Source: Chrysomallon squamiferum
Lineage: Eukaryota; Mollusca; Gastropoda; Neomphalida; Peltospiridae
Assembly: GCA_012295275.1 (NCBI GenBank)
Contig: CM022670.1
Location: 17,721,698-17,783,697 of the forward strand
Direction of reading: 5' to 3'
Length of the DNA: 62,000 bases
Numbering within the stretch: position 1 is the stretch's first letter; each line of letters starts with the position of its first letter. A program made the position numbers and the translations under genes. A model generated the notes under the pieces. The model worked only from the letters and a program-made list of their open reading frames with translations. It was not told where the DNA came from and did no database searches. Of this stretch, positions 45,456 through 56,330 are shown one piece after another.

Positions 45456-45930
45456 GTGTGTTATTTTTCCTCTCGTTGTCTTACGGCGGAAACCCGCGAC
45501 GTTCACTGATTGGTTCTAACCTGTGTAATTGACACCTTCCCAGGGGCAGCACGCGCACTCCGTCATGGCGGCCACCCTTAATTGGCGGCGCTCGCGGGGA
45601 AAATTCACATTTCTTTTGCAGGTTTTTCTTTAATTAAGATATCAGAGAACTTCATAATTAAGAAAATAGACCTCGCTGCGATACTGTAGCAAAAACGTCA
45701 CTACGGAAGCGAACGATTTGGCCGCTAGAAATGTGTGAAGTATTTTGAAGATTTTCGCCGCGAAACCACGAATATTCCTCCAGTTGTTTTTGGTTTCCTA
45801 ATTAACACACATCTTGCGTTTCTGCTTGTTTCAGACGGGTTACTTCAGCCTTAGCAGTTTTCATTTTATGCCAATTACCACAGTTTCTCCTGCCACGTTA
45901 GATAAAAACATATTAATATTAGATACTTCT
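45456..45930 (+). promoter_or_regulatory. CpG-rich promoter-like island
   Basis: The most CG-dense block in the window (45480-45610). GATTGG (45508-45513, inverted CCAAT), CATGGCGGC (45574-45582, YY1-like), TTGGCGGCGC, and TTTTCGCCGCGAAA (45752-45765, near-palindromic E2F-like). A strong 3-prime splice signal, GCGTTTCTGCTTGTTTCAG, ends at 45834. If this is a promoter, a matching donor upstream was not found. Confidence 0.42.
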
Positions 45931-46180
45931 CTTATTTTTTTTTTCTTTAAAAAAAAAAAAAGAAAAAAAAAAAAAAGAAAAAAGAAAAAAGAAAGACCTT
46001 ATATGTACTTTTATTTCGACTTATAATCGTTGAGTAGTTATAATCACATAATTATTGTTTTATGTTAAATAAATTAAGGGTACCACAAATTTACTGAAAT
46101 TATATTTTTAATTTTAAAAATAAATACTGTTTTATTTGTTTAAATTTATACATACACATATATTGGCGTTATATTTTGAC
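45931..46180. other. Poly-A patch and A+T-rich spacer
   Basis: A-rich runs at 45949-45991, then A+T-rich DNA. Confidence 0.6.
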
Positions 46181-46185
46181 TACGC

Positions 46186-46560
46186 TACAATGATGATGAT
46201 GATGCTGATGGTGCTGACGGTGATGGTAATAATAATATTATTAATAACAGTATTAAAAATAAAAATACTGATGATGATGTGAGCAGGCTGATGGCGGTAA
46301 TAATGTCGATGATAATAATCAGATTACTAATGTATTAATAATGATGACAACAATGATAATGATGACAACAATGATAATGATGATAACAACAACAACAACA
46401 ACATCAATAACAATACTAATACAAAAACTCCTCTTCATCTCCCTCCTCCTCCTACTATTACTACTAGTAATAATAATAACAATAATAACAGCAGTAACAG
46501 CAATAATAATGATAAGGATCGTAATTCTGATTATCAAAATAAAAAAAATAAAATAATAAA
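46186..46560 (+). repeat. Worn GAT/AAC/ACT triplets
   Basis: GAT-rich stretch, an 18-bp tandem AATGATGACAACAATGAT near 46340-46380, then AAC, CTC and AAT units. Confidence 0.85.
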
Positions 46561-47550
46561 AAAATAACACAGTTTTTGTGAAATTTCAAACATTGTCATC
46601 TTTCAAAACCAATACTGTTGATAAAATTGTCAAATTTGTGAAGATACCAGCAGACAACGTATTCTGAGAGAACTGTCAATTTTATTTGTTTTAATTAGGG
46701 CCCGCGAGGTACATTCAGTTCATTAAAGTTAAATATCTGTAGAGGAATCGGCACAATTAGTTTTCTTGTCACAAAACTTCATCTTTTTTTTTAATAATAC
46801 AGATACTAGACAAAGGAAAAAAAAAAAGCAACAATAGAAAGTATTGCATCAGTTTTTTATATGAATCCTTGGAAACACACAGATAAGGAACTAAAACATT
46901 ATTAATTTTATTATTTGTTTGTTGTGATAACCAGCGTATATATATTTGTTATATTATTGCTTAGTACGCGATATATAATGATTATCTATAGAAAGATACA
47001 AACGTGGTTTATACATGTACATATACTTATACATATACACATAAGCACACATACACATACATACACAGACAGATATATGTGTTTGTGTGTATGTGTATTT
47101 GTGTACGTGCATATGTCTAAGATTTCCATCATATTGTAGAAAACGGTGAATTTATTCTTACTGTTACAATTACATTTCCCAGCATTCGTGATTCACTGTT
47201 CTTCAAGGCAAAGAATGTTAAAAAACAACAAAAAACAATACGTCAGTTATCTACATCTTCTGTGTGTGCGCCTGTCTTATGTATTTTATAATGTTATCCA
47301 CACCCTGACAATCAGTGTCAAAACGTGTCTGATAACAGACAGTTTGAGACACTGACAGACACACTGAGTATGAAGTGGATAATTCAATACCCACCTACTT
47401 CTTTATCGTTATCAAAGCAGGGCATGAGGTTACGAGATTTCTCCCTAAAGGGACACAACATTAGATCAAGTTAAATGAAAATATGACGAAAAGCTTACAT
47501 GTCTTAGCTGCGAAAAAAAAAAAAAAAAAAGGTTAGAAGGCATTGTGGTC
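46561..47550. other. Mixed spacer
   Basis: A+T-rich with a CATA/TGTG stretch (47010-47115) and a moderately balanced part at 47140-47480, where a 69-aa plus frame lacks any domain. Confidence 0.5.
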
Positions 47551-48170
47551 ACTGAAGGTGTTTACTGAAACAATTATCTCAACGGCTTCCACCCAAACAA
47601 AGCCACAAGGGAAAGATTAGTCTCGCTAAACAGTTAGTCTACCCTCTGTGTTTCTGTAACCGGGGGAATTGAGACATCGTACAGAAGAAGAAGAAGCACT
47701 TCCGACTTTTCCTTTTCGTTGGTTTTACTTTCCTCCCATCGAAAAGGCACTAACCCCGGGCGCTTTCGCACAGTTCCAAATCGGAGACCGATAAGGGAAT
47801 GTGCGATACGCTTTCAGGGTCGTGGCAGAAGATGTCCCGCAGCGAGCAAACAGAAACAGTGCCGTTGTTAACATCTCGCACCCCGCAGCGGGGTAGCGAG
47901 GACCGAGAGAGAGTTTTTATATCTGCATCGCGATCGTCTCACATCAAACACGCTGTAATTAAACCTGCCCTCCCCAGGCGCGCAGTAGATAAAGTTAACT
48001 GTGAATAGACTTGCAGATTTGCAGAGGTGACAAGACGCTTCTCATCTGCCCAAGTCGAATAACCTGTGTGCAGCGTGTCAATATGCACAAAACATCAGCA
48101 GCGACATTTGTTGAAGAAAAATCAACACTTTGAAAAGACCTGTGAAGTCGGGTGAAGAGATAATTGTCTT
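47551..48170. promoter_or_regulatory. Candidate regulatory island with two stem-loops
   Basis: Balanced, CG-rich, about 600 bp. A 52-nt imperfect stem-loop lies at 47760-47811. TCGCACCCCGC (47876-47886) and GCGGGGTAGCGA (47888-47899) are inverted with one bulge. CTGTAATTAAACC supplies a homeodomain-like core. A 69-aa plus frame (47799-48008) has no domain. Confidence 0.42.
47760..47811. other. Imperfect stem-loop
   Basis: Pairs: GCG/CGC outer, TCGCACA (47766-47772) with TGTGCGA (47800-47806), TTCC (47774-47777) with GGAA (47796-47799), and ATCGG (47780-47784) with CCGAT (47788-47792) around an AGA loop. Nineteen base pairs in all. Shorter than a usual miRNA precursor; a cruciform-type regulatory dyad is equally possible. 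Confidence 0.35.
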
Positions 48171-48521
48171 AAAGTTAAAGAAATTTAAAATAAAGAAGAG
48201 AAAATATTTGAGAAAAAAAGAAGAAGAAGAAGGTTGAATGAAAGAAAGAAAAAAAGAAATTAAAAAATATTTTTTTTGTTTTTTTTTTTTAAAACTTTTT
48301 AAAAAAAAATTGATGATTTTACCAATTTTTCTCTAGTTTCCTTTGGATTTTATTTCTTTGTTTTATTTTATTTTTGTTAATTCATTTTTTAATTATTTTT
48401 TCTTTAAGTTTGTAGTTTTGTTTTTGTTTTGTTTTGTTTTTTATCATGAAGCTATAACTTTTACTGCATATTTTTATTTGTTATTAAAATTTGTATTATG
48501 GTTTAAAAATCGAATTTAAAT

Positions 48522-48557
<36 letters not shown>

Positions 48558-48690
48558 ATATTCCATTGTGTTCTCTAATCAATCATTATTGGAATATTAA
48601 TACTTAATTTAAAGAAGAAGTAGAAGAAGAAGAACTACAACAACAACAATTTAATAATAATAATAAAAATAATATGTGTAGTAGTAGTAG
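48171..48690. repeat. A/T-run-rich spacer with TTTA tract
   Basis: A and T runs, TTTA array at 48525-48556, short AAG and AAC units. Confidence 0.75.
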
Positions 48691-48693
48691 TAG

Positions 48694-48743
<50 letters not shown>
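48671..48743 (+). repeat. AGT then (GA)n microsatellite
   Basis: AGT units precede a GA array at about 48698-48743. Confidence 0.95.
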
Positions 48744-48746
<3 letters not shown>

Positions 48747-49260
48747 ACAAAAAGAGAAAGGTATGAAGAAACAAAGAATAATCAAGATCTACTGAAACAC
48801 ATTTGGATGGACAAAAAGTATTAAATTTCAGCTGTAAAATTAATTTTTAAAATCTTTTCAGACTTTTTTTTTTTTTAAATCCACATAATATATCGCCACC
48901 TGTTATAAACGATCCTTTCTATTCTGTAAAACTTTAAACGAAGATTACGAGTAATGGACATTTAGAAAAACGTTCTGTTGGTCACCACAAGCCAATAAAA
49001 ACTCAATTACAGACTCGTAACAAATATCTTTATTGTGTCTTTTCACGGATCTAATCTACGGGATTTATGGGGATTTTTCTTAAAGTCTGTTTTCACAAAA
49101 GACAGACTGGCGTGGACTGACCAGGCGTGGAGATATCACAGAAATATTCTGTTACATGATATCATTTGTAGAAAGATTTTCTTCTTTACCTATAAAACAC
49201 TTTTATTCCAGACTTGAAAATTTCACAGGTGGTCGCTTTAGTAAACAGATGTTTATGTTA
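48744..49260. other. Mixed spacer, weak island
   Basis: Moderately balanced at 48880-49240. GGCGTGGA occurs twice 15 bp apart near 49108-49131. A 60-aa plus frame has no domain. Confidence 0.42.
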
Positions 49261-49479
49261 TTATTATTATTATTATTTCTCTCGACCGTTTTGGAGAAAT
49301 TTATAATGTAAAAAGGAAATGGAAAATAATAGTAATATGAAATATTTTGTAAATTGTAAAAAAACAACATAAAGTAGTAGTGTATGAATACATTTTAGTC
49401 TTTTTATTTTACTTTTATTACTGATATTCTTCTTGTTTTTCTTTTCTTTTCTTCTTCTTTACTTTTTTTTTTATTATTG

Positions 49480-49526
<47 letters not shown>

Positions 49527-49740
49527 TTTGTTATTGTTGTTGTTGTGCTGCTGCTGCTGTCGTAGCTGTTAACAGAAATAGTCGTAAGTTATAATAGTGG
49601 TAGTACTGAATTAGTAATAACAGTAGTAGTTAGAATGATAGCAGCAACGATAGTAGTAGTTCTACTAATAAAAATAATGATGGTAGTAGTGAGAATAGTA
49701 ACAGAGATAGTAGTAGTAGCAGTAGTAGGAGCAGAGGCTG
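49261..49740. repeat. ATT, TTTA and AGT tracts
   Basis: Short ATT run at 49260-49276; ATT/TTTA (49472-49530), GTT/GCT and degenerate AGT units to 49735. Confidence 0.85.
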
Positions 49741-50180
49741 TATAGTGATGTTAATGGTAGAATTGTGGTATTTTAAAAACAGTACAGTACACAGATTGTT
49801 GCCTTCTAATTGATGAAATTATAATTCACATAGCATTTAATTAAAAACAACAAAATATTAATAAAAACTGGAAAATACTGACATAATATAGTCTTGTCTG
49901 TTTCAAAATGTCATTTAACCTTTTGAATTTGTTAGTCATGGTAAAAAAAAAAAAAAAAAAAAAAGGAAAAATAAAAGAAGAAGAACGTAACAAACAGAGA
50001 GTTGATTTGATTTATTAGTGTGCTTGGAGCATATCAGTCCAGAATCGACCCTGTTTGGTAGCCTAACTGCATTATAATCCACCCTAATCAGTGATGCATA
50101 TTCATATATACTACGCAATATTTGATGTTATATGGATAATAACAAATAACGGAATATACGGCAGTTTCTTTCTCCGACGA
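49741..50180. other. A+T-rich spacer with poly-A
   Basis: Poly-A at about 49942-49964; otherwise unique. Nothing recognised. Confidence 0.5.
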
Positions 50181-50680
50181 ATATATATATATATATATTA
50201 AAATTATCAATGTTTGACATGGAAAAATCTATTATAGAAATATTTTCGTGACAGAACTTGAATGAATCAAATCGCTTCGTCCAGTTTGTGAGCGGCCACT
50301 CTCACAATAAAAACTGTCAAAAACTAAACCGATTTGCGTATTAAACGATAATCCGAGAGGGTGGAGAATTTAAGAAATTCTGAGGATTTGCGGTGGATTG
50401 TCTGGTTAATAAAGCTCGCGTTAAGAACGTAGAACAAGCAGACTGTATTCTTAACAGAGAAAGCGGGTTTTTGTTTGCGACTCTGATCAGGGTATTACCC
50501 GAATGTCGCTTGTCAGTGTTTAATACTCCTTCAGACTTTTGGGGACAAATTGTTGTAAAGATTTTTTGTCAAAGTGAAGAAGTCTGGAGAGTGAAAATTT
50601 TAGTAAACCAGTAATCTAGCTCTTGTGAGTCTTGTTTCTTTTTCTAGTCTGACCTTCTCGGATCAAACTGTATTAAGTGA
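50181..50680. promoter_or_regulatory. Candidate regulatory island
   Basis: Balanced at 50260-50620 after a short TA run. CTGTCAAAAAC is Meis/TGIF-like; TCTGGTTAATAAAG and CGTATTAAACG are A+T cores. The 73-aa plus frame (50393-50614) has no domain. Confidence 0.36.
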
Positions 50681-51140
50681 AAAGGTTGTTACATTGATAA
50701 GTCTTTATTATTCCCCACTTGATGTAGATTTTTACTTAGCTTTGTTATAATTAAGAATTTAACAAACAATCTCAGTCTTCGGAATACGTTGACATACACC
50801 AACACACGTTTAAATCCTTTTTTATAAATCCTTTCTTTCTCTTTGTGTCCTTCTGTTTCCGTTTTTCTCTCTATCTAATCGTCTTTGTCTTTCTTTCTTT
50901 CCTTTTTTTTTTTTTTTTTTTTGTCAATAATCATCTGTGTACTTTTCTTCTCATTTTATTTCTCTGTAGCCGAATCTCCGACTATGTTGATTGTATTTGA
51001 TGCTTTTCTTTCTCCATTTTCTCGTATTGTCATTTTTATTTCACTCGTTCTGAAATATTTAATGCGAAAGCAGACACGTGTACTTGTGACAAATTTATAT
51101 ATCACAAAACGGAAAATGATCGTATTGTATTAAGTCTGTA
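50681..51140. other. T-rich spacer
   Basis: T-rich pyrimidine stretches (50820-50925). An 82-aa frame reflects T-richness. Confidence 0.5.
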
Positions 51141-51640
51141 GAGTGAGAAAAAAAAAAAATCTAATGACGGTTTATAATTATCCTGAAAATTTTAAACATT
51201 TCAGGATCAAAGTGATACCAAGATTAGAGTTACCTCCCATTATTTCATTACAACTATGGCGACACAAAAAGCATCTTGCACCCCCTGCTGTTTCGTGCGA
51301 GTTGTCTTTTAAAAGCAAACTTCTCCAAGAAGCTAAATTCAGCCACGCTCTTTTGTGATGTTTTGAGGATGAGTTTTAAAACTTTGATTAACTGCGAAAT
51401 TCCTCTGTTTGAGTCAGATACTAACATGTGACCTCTGACCTCATCTCTACTTCCCGCCGCCAGTTCATTGTGCAGACTTTAATCCCGTCTAAGCGAGATC
51501 CTCGTCCGGACAAATCGTTTTTTCCACGTGACTGCAGCCATTATTTAGAAGCGGGGTCCAACGCAAGAACACAGTCCTTGTGTCACGGTTATTGGTTTTG
51601 TTAATAAACAATGCGGTTTTAGTTCTAAATGATGATATGG
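51141..51640. promoter_or_regulatory. Candidate regulatory island with DR1 element
   Basis: Balanced block from about 51200. Contains the DR1 listed separately, CTTCCCGCCGCC (E2F-like), TAATCCC (51480-51486) and CCACGTGAC (CACGTG E-box near 51527). A 71-aa frame at 51143-51358 has no domain. Confidence 0.42.
51429..51441 (-). promoter_or_regulatory. DR1 nuclear-receptor element
   Basis: TGACCTCTGACCT on the plus strand is AGGTCAGAGGTCA on the minus strand: two perfect AGGTCA half-sites as a direct repeat with one spacer base. DR1 is the known preferred site of HNF4 and RXR-containing dimers. Both half-sites are exact; occupancy is inferred. Confidence 0.5.
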
Positions 51641-51856
51641 AACTGGATGATAATAATAATAATAATAACCACCATCATCATCATAATTATTTTTTTGTAC
51701 ATTTTTTTCATCATATATAATTTATAAAAAGAAATGAGCGATTTAGAAACCGTAACAGGAGAAATAATTTGTTGTTTATTTTTAACACATAACAAAGCAC
51801 TTTACTGATGTATTCAACTTTTGATAAGTTATACTGAATCATAAGGTGTTTTTGTG

Positions 51857-51895
<39 letters not shown>

Positions 51896-52209
51896 TTTAT
51901 TTATTTATTTAATAAACTCTCGAAATTTCTGTCACTTTATCAGTTTACAATTCGACACGTGTTCACATACACTCATGTTTCAGGGTTGTTTGTGGATGCA
52001 CGATCAAGAAGCCAAGAGTGTGTTTCGTAGAGATTAATAGTGCTAGAAGAGAATTAGGAAAAGAGAAGATGTTACCTTTCTCTGATAATCTTCTTCTTTT
52101 TTTTTTAGAGGATTCGATCCCATGTCTTAAGGCTGACTGTTTATCGCCTAGTTTACAAAGTAAGTGAAAGTTTGGGACAACTTAGCAGAAATCTATAGTA
52201 TACTCGGCG
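51641..52209. other. Mixed spacer with (GT)n
   Basis: AAT run (51650-51669), GT array (51857-51892). A pyrimidine run ending TTTTAG at 52108 resembles a splice acceptor, but all frames after it close within a short distance. Confidence 0.55.
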
Positions 52210-52248
<39 letters not shown>

Positions 52249-52300
52249 AAAAGAAGAAAAAAGCAAGAAAGAAAAGAAAAAAGAAAAGACAAACAGATCA
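52210..52300 (+). repeat. Poly-A tract with A/G-rich tail
   Basis: About 37 A residues (52210-52246) followed by AAAG units. Confidence 0.94.
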
Positions 52301-52830
52301 TCTCAAATTCAACATCTGGTTAGATTTTTCAACGGATTCGTGATCTGGCTTTCATTTGTTAACATCTAATAAAAACAGTTTTTAATAGCCAACCTCGTGT
52401 TTTCGGTTACTGGAGATATGTTTTCGTTTCGGCTAAGACGTTTTTAATTTGTTCACAATATCAGCCTTGTCTAAATGATTAACAAAGAGTGAATCAAATT
52501 TCGCCAGGCCTAATATCGAGGATAACTGTCAGTGTATTAAAACCGATCACTAAAATCAACAAAAACACGTGCCCGTCTGGAGAGCACGCGACGATCAGTT
52601 TTAATTGACCTGGGTAAGCAGACGACGGTGTCACGTGACATATCAGTTGATATAGTTCTGTTATCAGTTCAGATTATACATCACAAATTAACTTGTCTTC
52701 ATCTCCGCCATATGTGAAAAATATACACAACCTTTCATATAAAAAGTCCCACTGGAAATAAAGTAGTGACGTCATTCAGTTGAATGTAACCAACTTCGTA
52801 ACACCATTTTTAACCAAAAAATAATTAAAA
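52301..52830. promoter_or_regulatory. Candidate regulatory island
   Basis: Balanced block. Contains ACACGTGCCCG, the 12-bp palindrome at 52629-52640 and TGACGTCA (52767-52774, perfect CRE). CTCGTGTTTTCGG and AATTGACCTGGG add CG-containing cores. No reading frame of note. Confidence 0.4.
52629..52640. promoter_or_regulatory. TGTCACGTGACA palindrome
   Basis: Perfect 12-bp palindrome containing GTCACGTGAC, the CLEAR-type E-box bound by MiT/TFE factors in vertebrates; USF and Max family proteins also bind its core. TCACGTGA occurs at three other places in the window. Confidence 0.45.
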
Positions 52831-53131
52831 CAATCATTTAGAGGTTTTAAAATTTATTTAGACTATTCCTTAATACATTCCAATATATATTAACAAAAAA
52901 ATAAAAAAATAAATAAATAAAATAAAATAAAAATAAATAAAAAACAGTTGCAAATTGCGAATTTATCTGTTAAGACGACCAGATAGAAAGGTAATCACTA
53001 AGAAATAAGAGTTGGAAGTGTAGAAAATAACGTTAATATTTAATAATACCAAACAATGTATACTTTAAAAAAATAATGTATAACCTTGACGTAAACAAAC
53101 TGAATTTAGGCTTTTAAATTGAGTTCATACA
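52831..53131. other. A+T-rich spacer
   Basis: AAAT/AAAAT units at 52900-52943. Nothing else recognised. Confidence 0.55.
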
Positions 53132-53499
53132 CTATTACAGGCATGGGCAATCTTGTTCGAGAAGCGGACCACATAAGACATGGCTCATCCTCTGTTGTAA
53201 CTCTGTATCAACGACTAGCTATTCCGGCTGCGGAGGCCCACACGCGTCAAAATAATTTTGTGTTTTTACGTAGAGTTTATTTTAAGACATTTTTCATTTT
53301 CATTTACTCCAGGAACTGTTATAATAAATAAAAAATGTAAAAAAAATTTAAAAAAAATAAAAAAAACAGAATTTTTTTTTATGAGTTGTGAGTGAACAAG
53401 TGAGGACGAAATGCGACAAACAAAGTTTGAATTAACATTACTTTCCTTGTGAAATTAGGCGGGCCACTCAAAAAACCGCGCGGGCCGCAGCCTATTACA
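53132..53499 (+). mobile_element. Probable non-autonomous hAT-like element
   Basis: The 8-bp direct repeat CTATTACA at 53132-53139 and 53492-53499 flanks about 352 bp. The left end reads AGGCATGGGCAA with AAGCGGACCACA; the right end has GCGGGCCACTCAAAAAACCGC and GGGCCGCAGC. GGGCAA plus GCGGGCCGC ends are typical of several hAT families, which make 8-bp duplications. Terminal inverted repeats are decayed and no transposase is encoded. Frames inside are A+T chance. Confidence 0.5.
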
Positions 53500-54190
53500 T
53501 TCTTTGAGATTGTTTTTATTTTGAATTGAGTCCACAGTTTCTGATAGATGTTTTAAACTGAAAGACGTTGTATTCTGAAACTATCATCATCATTATGAAG
53601 GGTAAGAACTTTTAACGTGCTAGTACTTCACAAAAGTTAAGTTGACAGACACCAATCAAAGTTTGGATTACCTAACATTTGTGTTAAATGTTTCATTCAA
53701 AATAAATTTAGTTTCATATTCTAACAATGTATATCTATAGGTTCCAGTGTTGAGTCACGATCCAAGCAGATACCTGTGTTAAGATAGATATCTTAACCAA
53801 TACATCATAAATCTCGTAATTTCACTTCACCCTCTTCTGTAAGGAAGGGTTTATTATTTTCGTTACGATGATTAAAATGGTTTTACAGCGGTATGATCGC
53901 CTCTCAAATCCGTCTCCTATATTCTTAAATAATCCTCTAACATTATTTTACAAATTACACAGGTTCCTGTATGGTTTGTCTGATGACAAATTTGATTTTT
54001 CAATGGATTTGTCTGTACATTTTAATGGCTGAATGACAATTATTTTAATAAATAGTAACATATATGTAATGTCATTTTAAAAATTTCGTTAATAATAAAA
54101 TTTTAAACGTGATGTGTTATAGGTATCAAAATGATTTAAAATCATTACGTAGACTTAACGTGTACGAGTGGATAATAATTAGTGGCCAGA
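53500..54190. other. A+T-rich spacer
   Basis: Unique mixed to A+T-rich DNA; weakly balanced near 53740-53960. Nothing recognised. Confidence 0.5.
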
Positions 54191-54860
54191 TAAAACTAAG
54201 TATGCTTGTCATGTACAGCGCACCGCCGCGCACGGTTTCTGTTTGAGACAAGAAACTCGAGGCGAGACTCGTGAAATTTATATTTCTGTCAAACGAATCA
54301 AAAAATGCACAACAAGAAAACCGCTTTAAGCATTTAAAGATGGAATATGTAGAGATATTTAGTTTAATAATTTACAAAATCTGAACTAATTTCCTTTCCC
54401 TCACGTCAAAGACACAACAGCGAGAGTACAAAACAAATTGGTATATTATTACAGCCTCGACTGGGTCCGTGCAGTCTGGGACAGGAGTTCTTCTTCGTTA
54501 TTAGTGTCTGACAAAAGCCATTTCAGAGCCGTCACCCAGCCTATCAGTAGCACCATCAAAGACTATGGCCCGCGGGAGATTGCGGGACACACTGGAATAT
54601 CAAATATGAAATTCTACTTTGCTAGGAAATATTACTTTTACTGCCTGGTATTACTGGCGTGTACAAATCGATTTGTCGTCACTAATTAATGTCCATGACG
54701 CTGCGGATCATCGGCTCAGTATTGGTGCATTTTCAGAGATTTATGTCTGCCTTGAGAGTTGTTTCCCCTGAGGCTACGTTCCCGCCACAAGTACATACGG
54801 GTAACTTCCATCCGTCCTCGGGCTGCTTGGACGCGATGGTGAAATAACTTCAAAGTAAAA
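54191..54860. promoter_or_regulatory. Large candidate regulatory island
   Basis: Balanced block, 650 bp. CACCATCAAAGAC (TCF/LEF-like ATCAAAG), CTGACAAAAGCC, GCGCACCGCCGCGCAC and CGAGGCGAGACTCG. An 83-aa plus frame at 54438-54689 stays open across the G+C-richer half but has no domain. Confidence 0.4.
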
Positions 54861-55255
54861 ATTTAGCCTTGGTTTGTACAGATTTAGAATAAATGAAGAG
54901 AAATTATTTTTGTGTTGTTTTATATTTAGAAATCTGTGATATAGTGAGATGAAACATCCCACGGGTTGCTTTTAAAATAATAAAATGTCACTTGTGTCTC
55001 TTCATTTCTTTCTTTTCTTTTTTTTTTTTAATTTTATTTTATTTTTTTTTTTTTTTTTTTTTTTTCAAATGTCTTGAAGTCAGACTTAAAATAAAAACGC
55101 ATTCTTGGATGATTTAAGAGTATCTAATTTAAAAAAAAAAAAAAAAAAATTAGTTATTTTAAAAATTAACAACGAAATTCAAAATTCAATGACCTTTTTT
55201 AAAGACAAAAATAAATCAGATTTGTCATTTTGATCAAGAATGATCTAAAAATATC

Positions 55256-55257
<2 letters not shown>
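54861..55257. other. A/T homopolymer-rich spacer
   Basis: T runs at 55018-55066 and an A run at 55130-55149. Confidence 0.7.

Positions 55258-55302
<45 letters not shown>
55258..55302 (+). repeat. (AAT)n microsatellite
   Basis: About 15 AAT units, then a short TA run and GAT units. Confidence 0.95.
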
Positions 55303-55305
<3 letters not shown>

Positions 55306-55830
55306 TATATGATAATGCCAGTGATTGTAATTATGATGATGATAATGATAATATTAAAGTTAATAAGAAGAATTATCATTCTTAAATACAATATATATAA
55401 ATGATAGTTATATACACTAATAATTATATTTCGTGCTTACAACTAAACATTCAAAAGTAATTAAATAAGTGAGCGACTAATTAATTAAGTAAGTAAGTAA
55501 ATAAATAAATAAGGAAGAAAAACTAATATTTAAAAAAAAATAATACGTAAAAAAAACAAAAAAAGAAGAAAATAATTGATTGTAGCTGTGAGCAGTCTAT
55601 TACTAAGTTTGATGCGATCTTAAGGATAATAATTTTAAAGAAAAAAGAAAAGAAAAAACTAAAATAGAAAGAAGGAAGAAGAAAAAAACATTCACTTATA
55701 AGGGACATCACTGGATACCTTTCCGAATATATATCTGTATATATAATAATAATGATGATGATGATGATAATAAAATTAGAGATGATGACAGTTTTGAAGT
55801 TGAATAAAACGACGATGATACAGATGAAAG

Positions 55831-55861
<31 letters not shown>

Positions 55862-55960
55862 AAAAAAGCAAGAAAAATCCACATTAAAAGAAGAAAATGT
55901 CCTCCAGATAAATCAGAAATAAATGTCGCTGTTGGACTGTTTTAACCGTATATAATCTAA
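55303..55960. repeat. A+T-rich spacer with GAT, AAAT and AAG units
   Basis: GAT/AAT (55330-55360), AAGT/AAAT (55485-55512), AAT/GAT (55744-55771) and AAG (about 55839-55858) tracts. Confidence 0.75.
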
Positions 55961-56330
55961 TAATAAATTTGATGACAAATTGGCACACCTCGAATGAAAA
56001 GTTCTTTTGAGTTACCTCCTCCTTTTTCTCCGGGCTCTTTTTGCGTCGTCTAGTTTTCCTCGTTATGCTTTGACCTTGCGTAACCTTGGGAAACGGTCTG
56101 CGGTCCCCGCTAATTCATTTGATGAGAAAATTTTCATCACAAAAATCTAATTTTACTTAAATCAGAGAAAACACGACTTCGTGGTCCCAGCATGCTTATA
56201 ATTATTTCATCAGTGATATTAAAATTTCTGAGTTACCCATGACAAATACTTCACGTCGCATTAACCTTGCTACATTATTCTAAACGATTGGGTTGTTTTT
56301 TTTTAGCGGTTTTGTGGTATATTTATCAAA
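55961..56330. promoter_or_regulatory. Candidate regulatory island
   Basis: Balanced block. CTTTGACCTTGCG carries, on the minus strand, CAAGGTCA, an extended half-site of the ERR/SF-1 type. GATGAGAAAATTTTCATC (from about 56120) is a dyad broken by a single G. Confidence 0.37.

Noticed and set aside
52083-52140. Strong pyrimidine-AG followed by GGATTCGATCCC
   Set aside because: Looks like a splice acceptor and a B-box, but frames close soon and no A-box is present.
54553-54575. TAGCACCAT, the seed of the miR-29 family
   Set aside because: The rest of the mature sequence does not match and no complementary arm lies within precursor distance.
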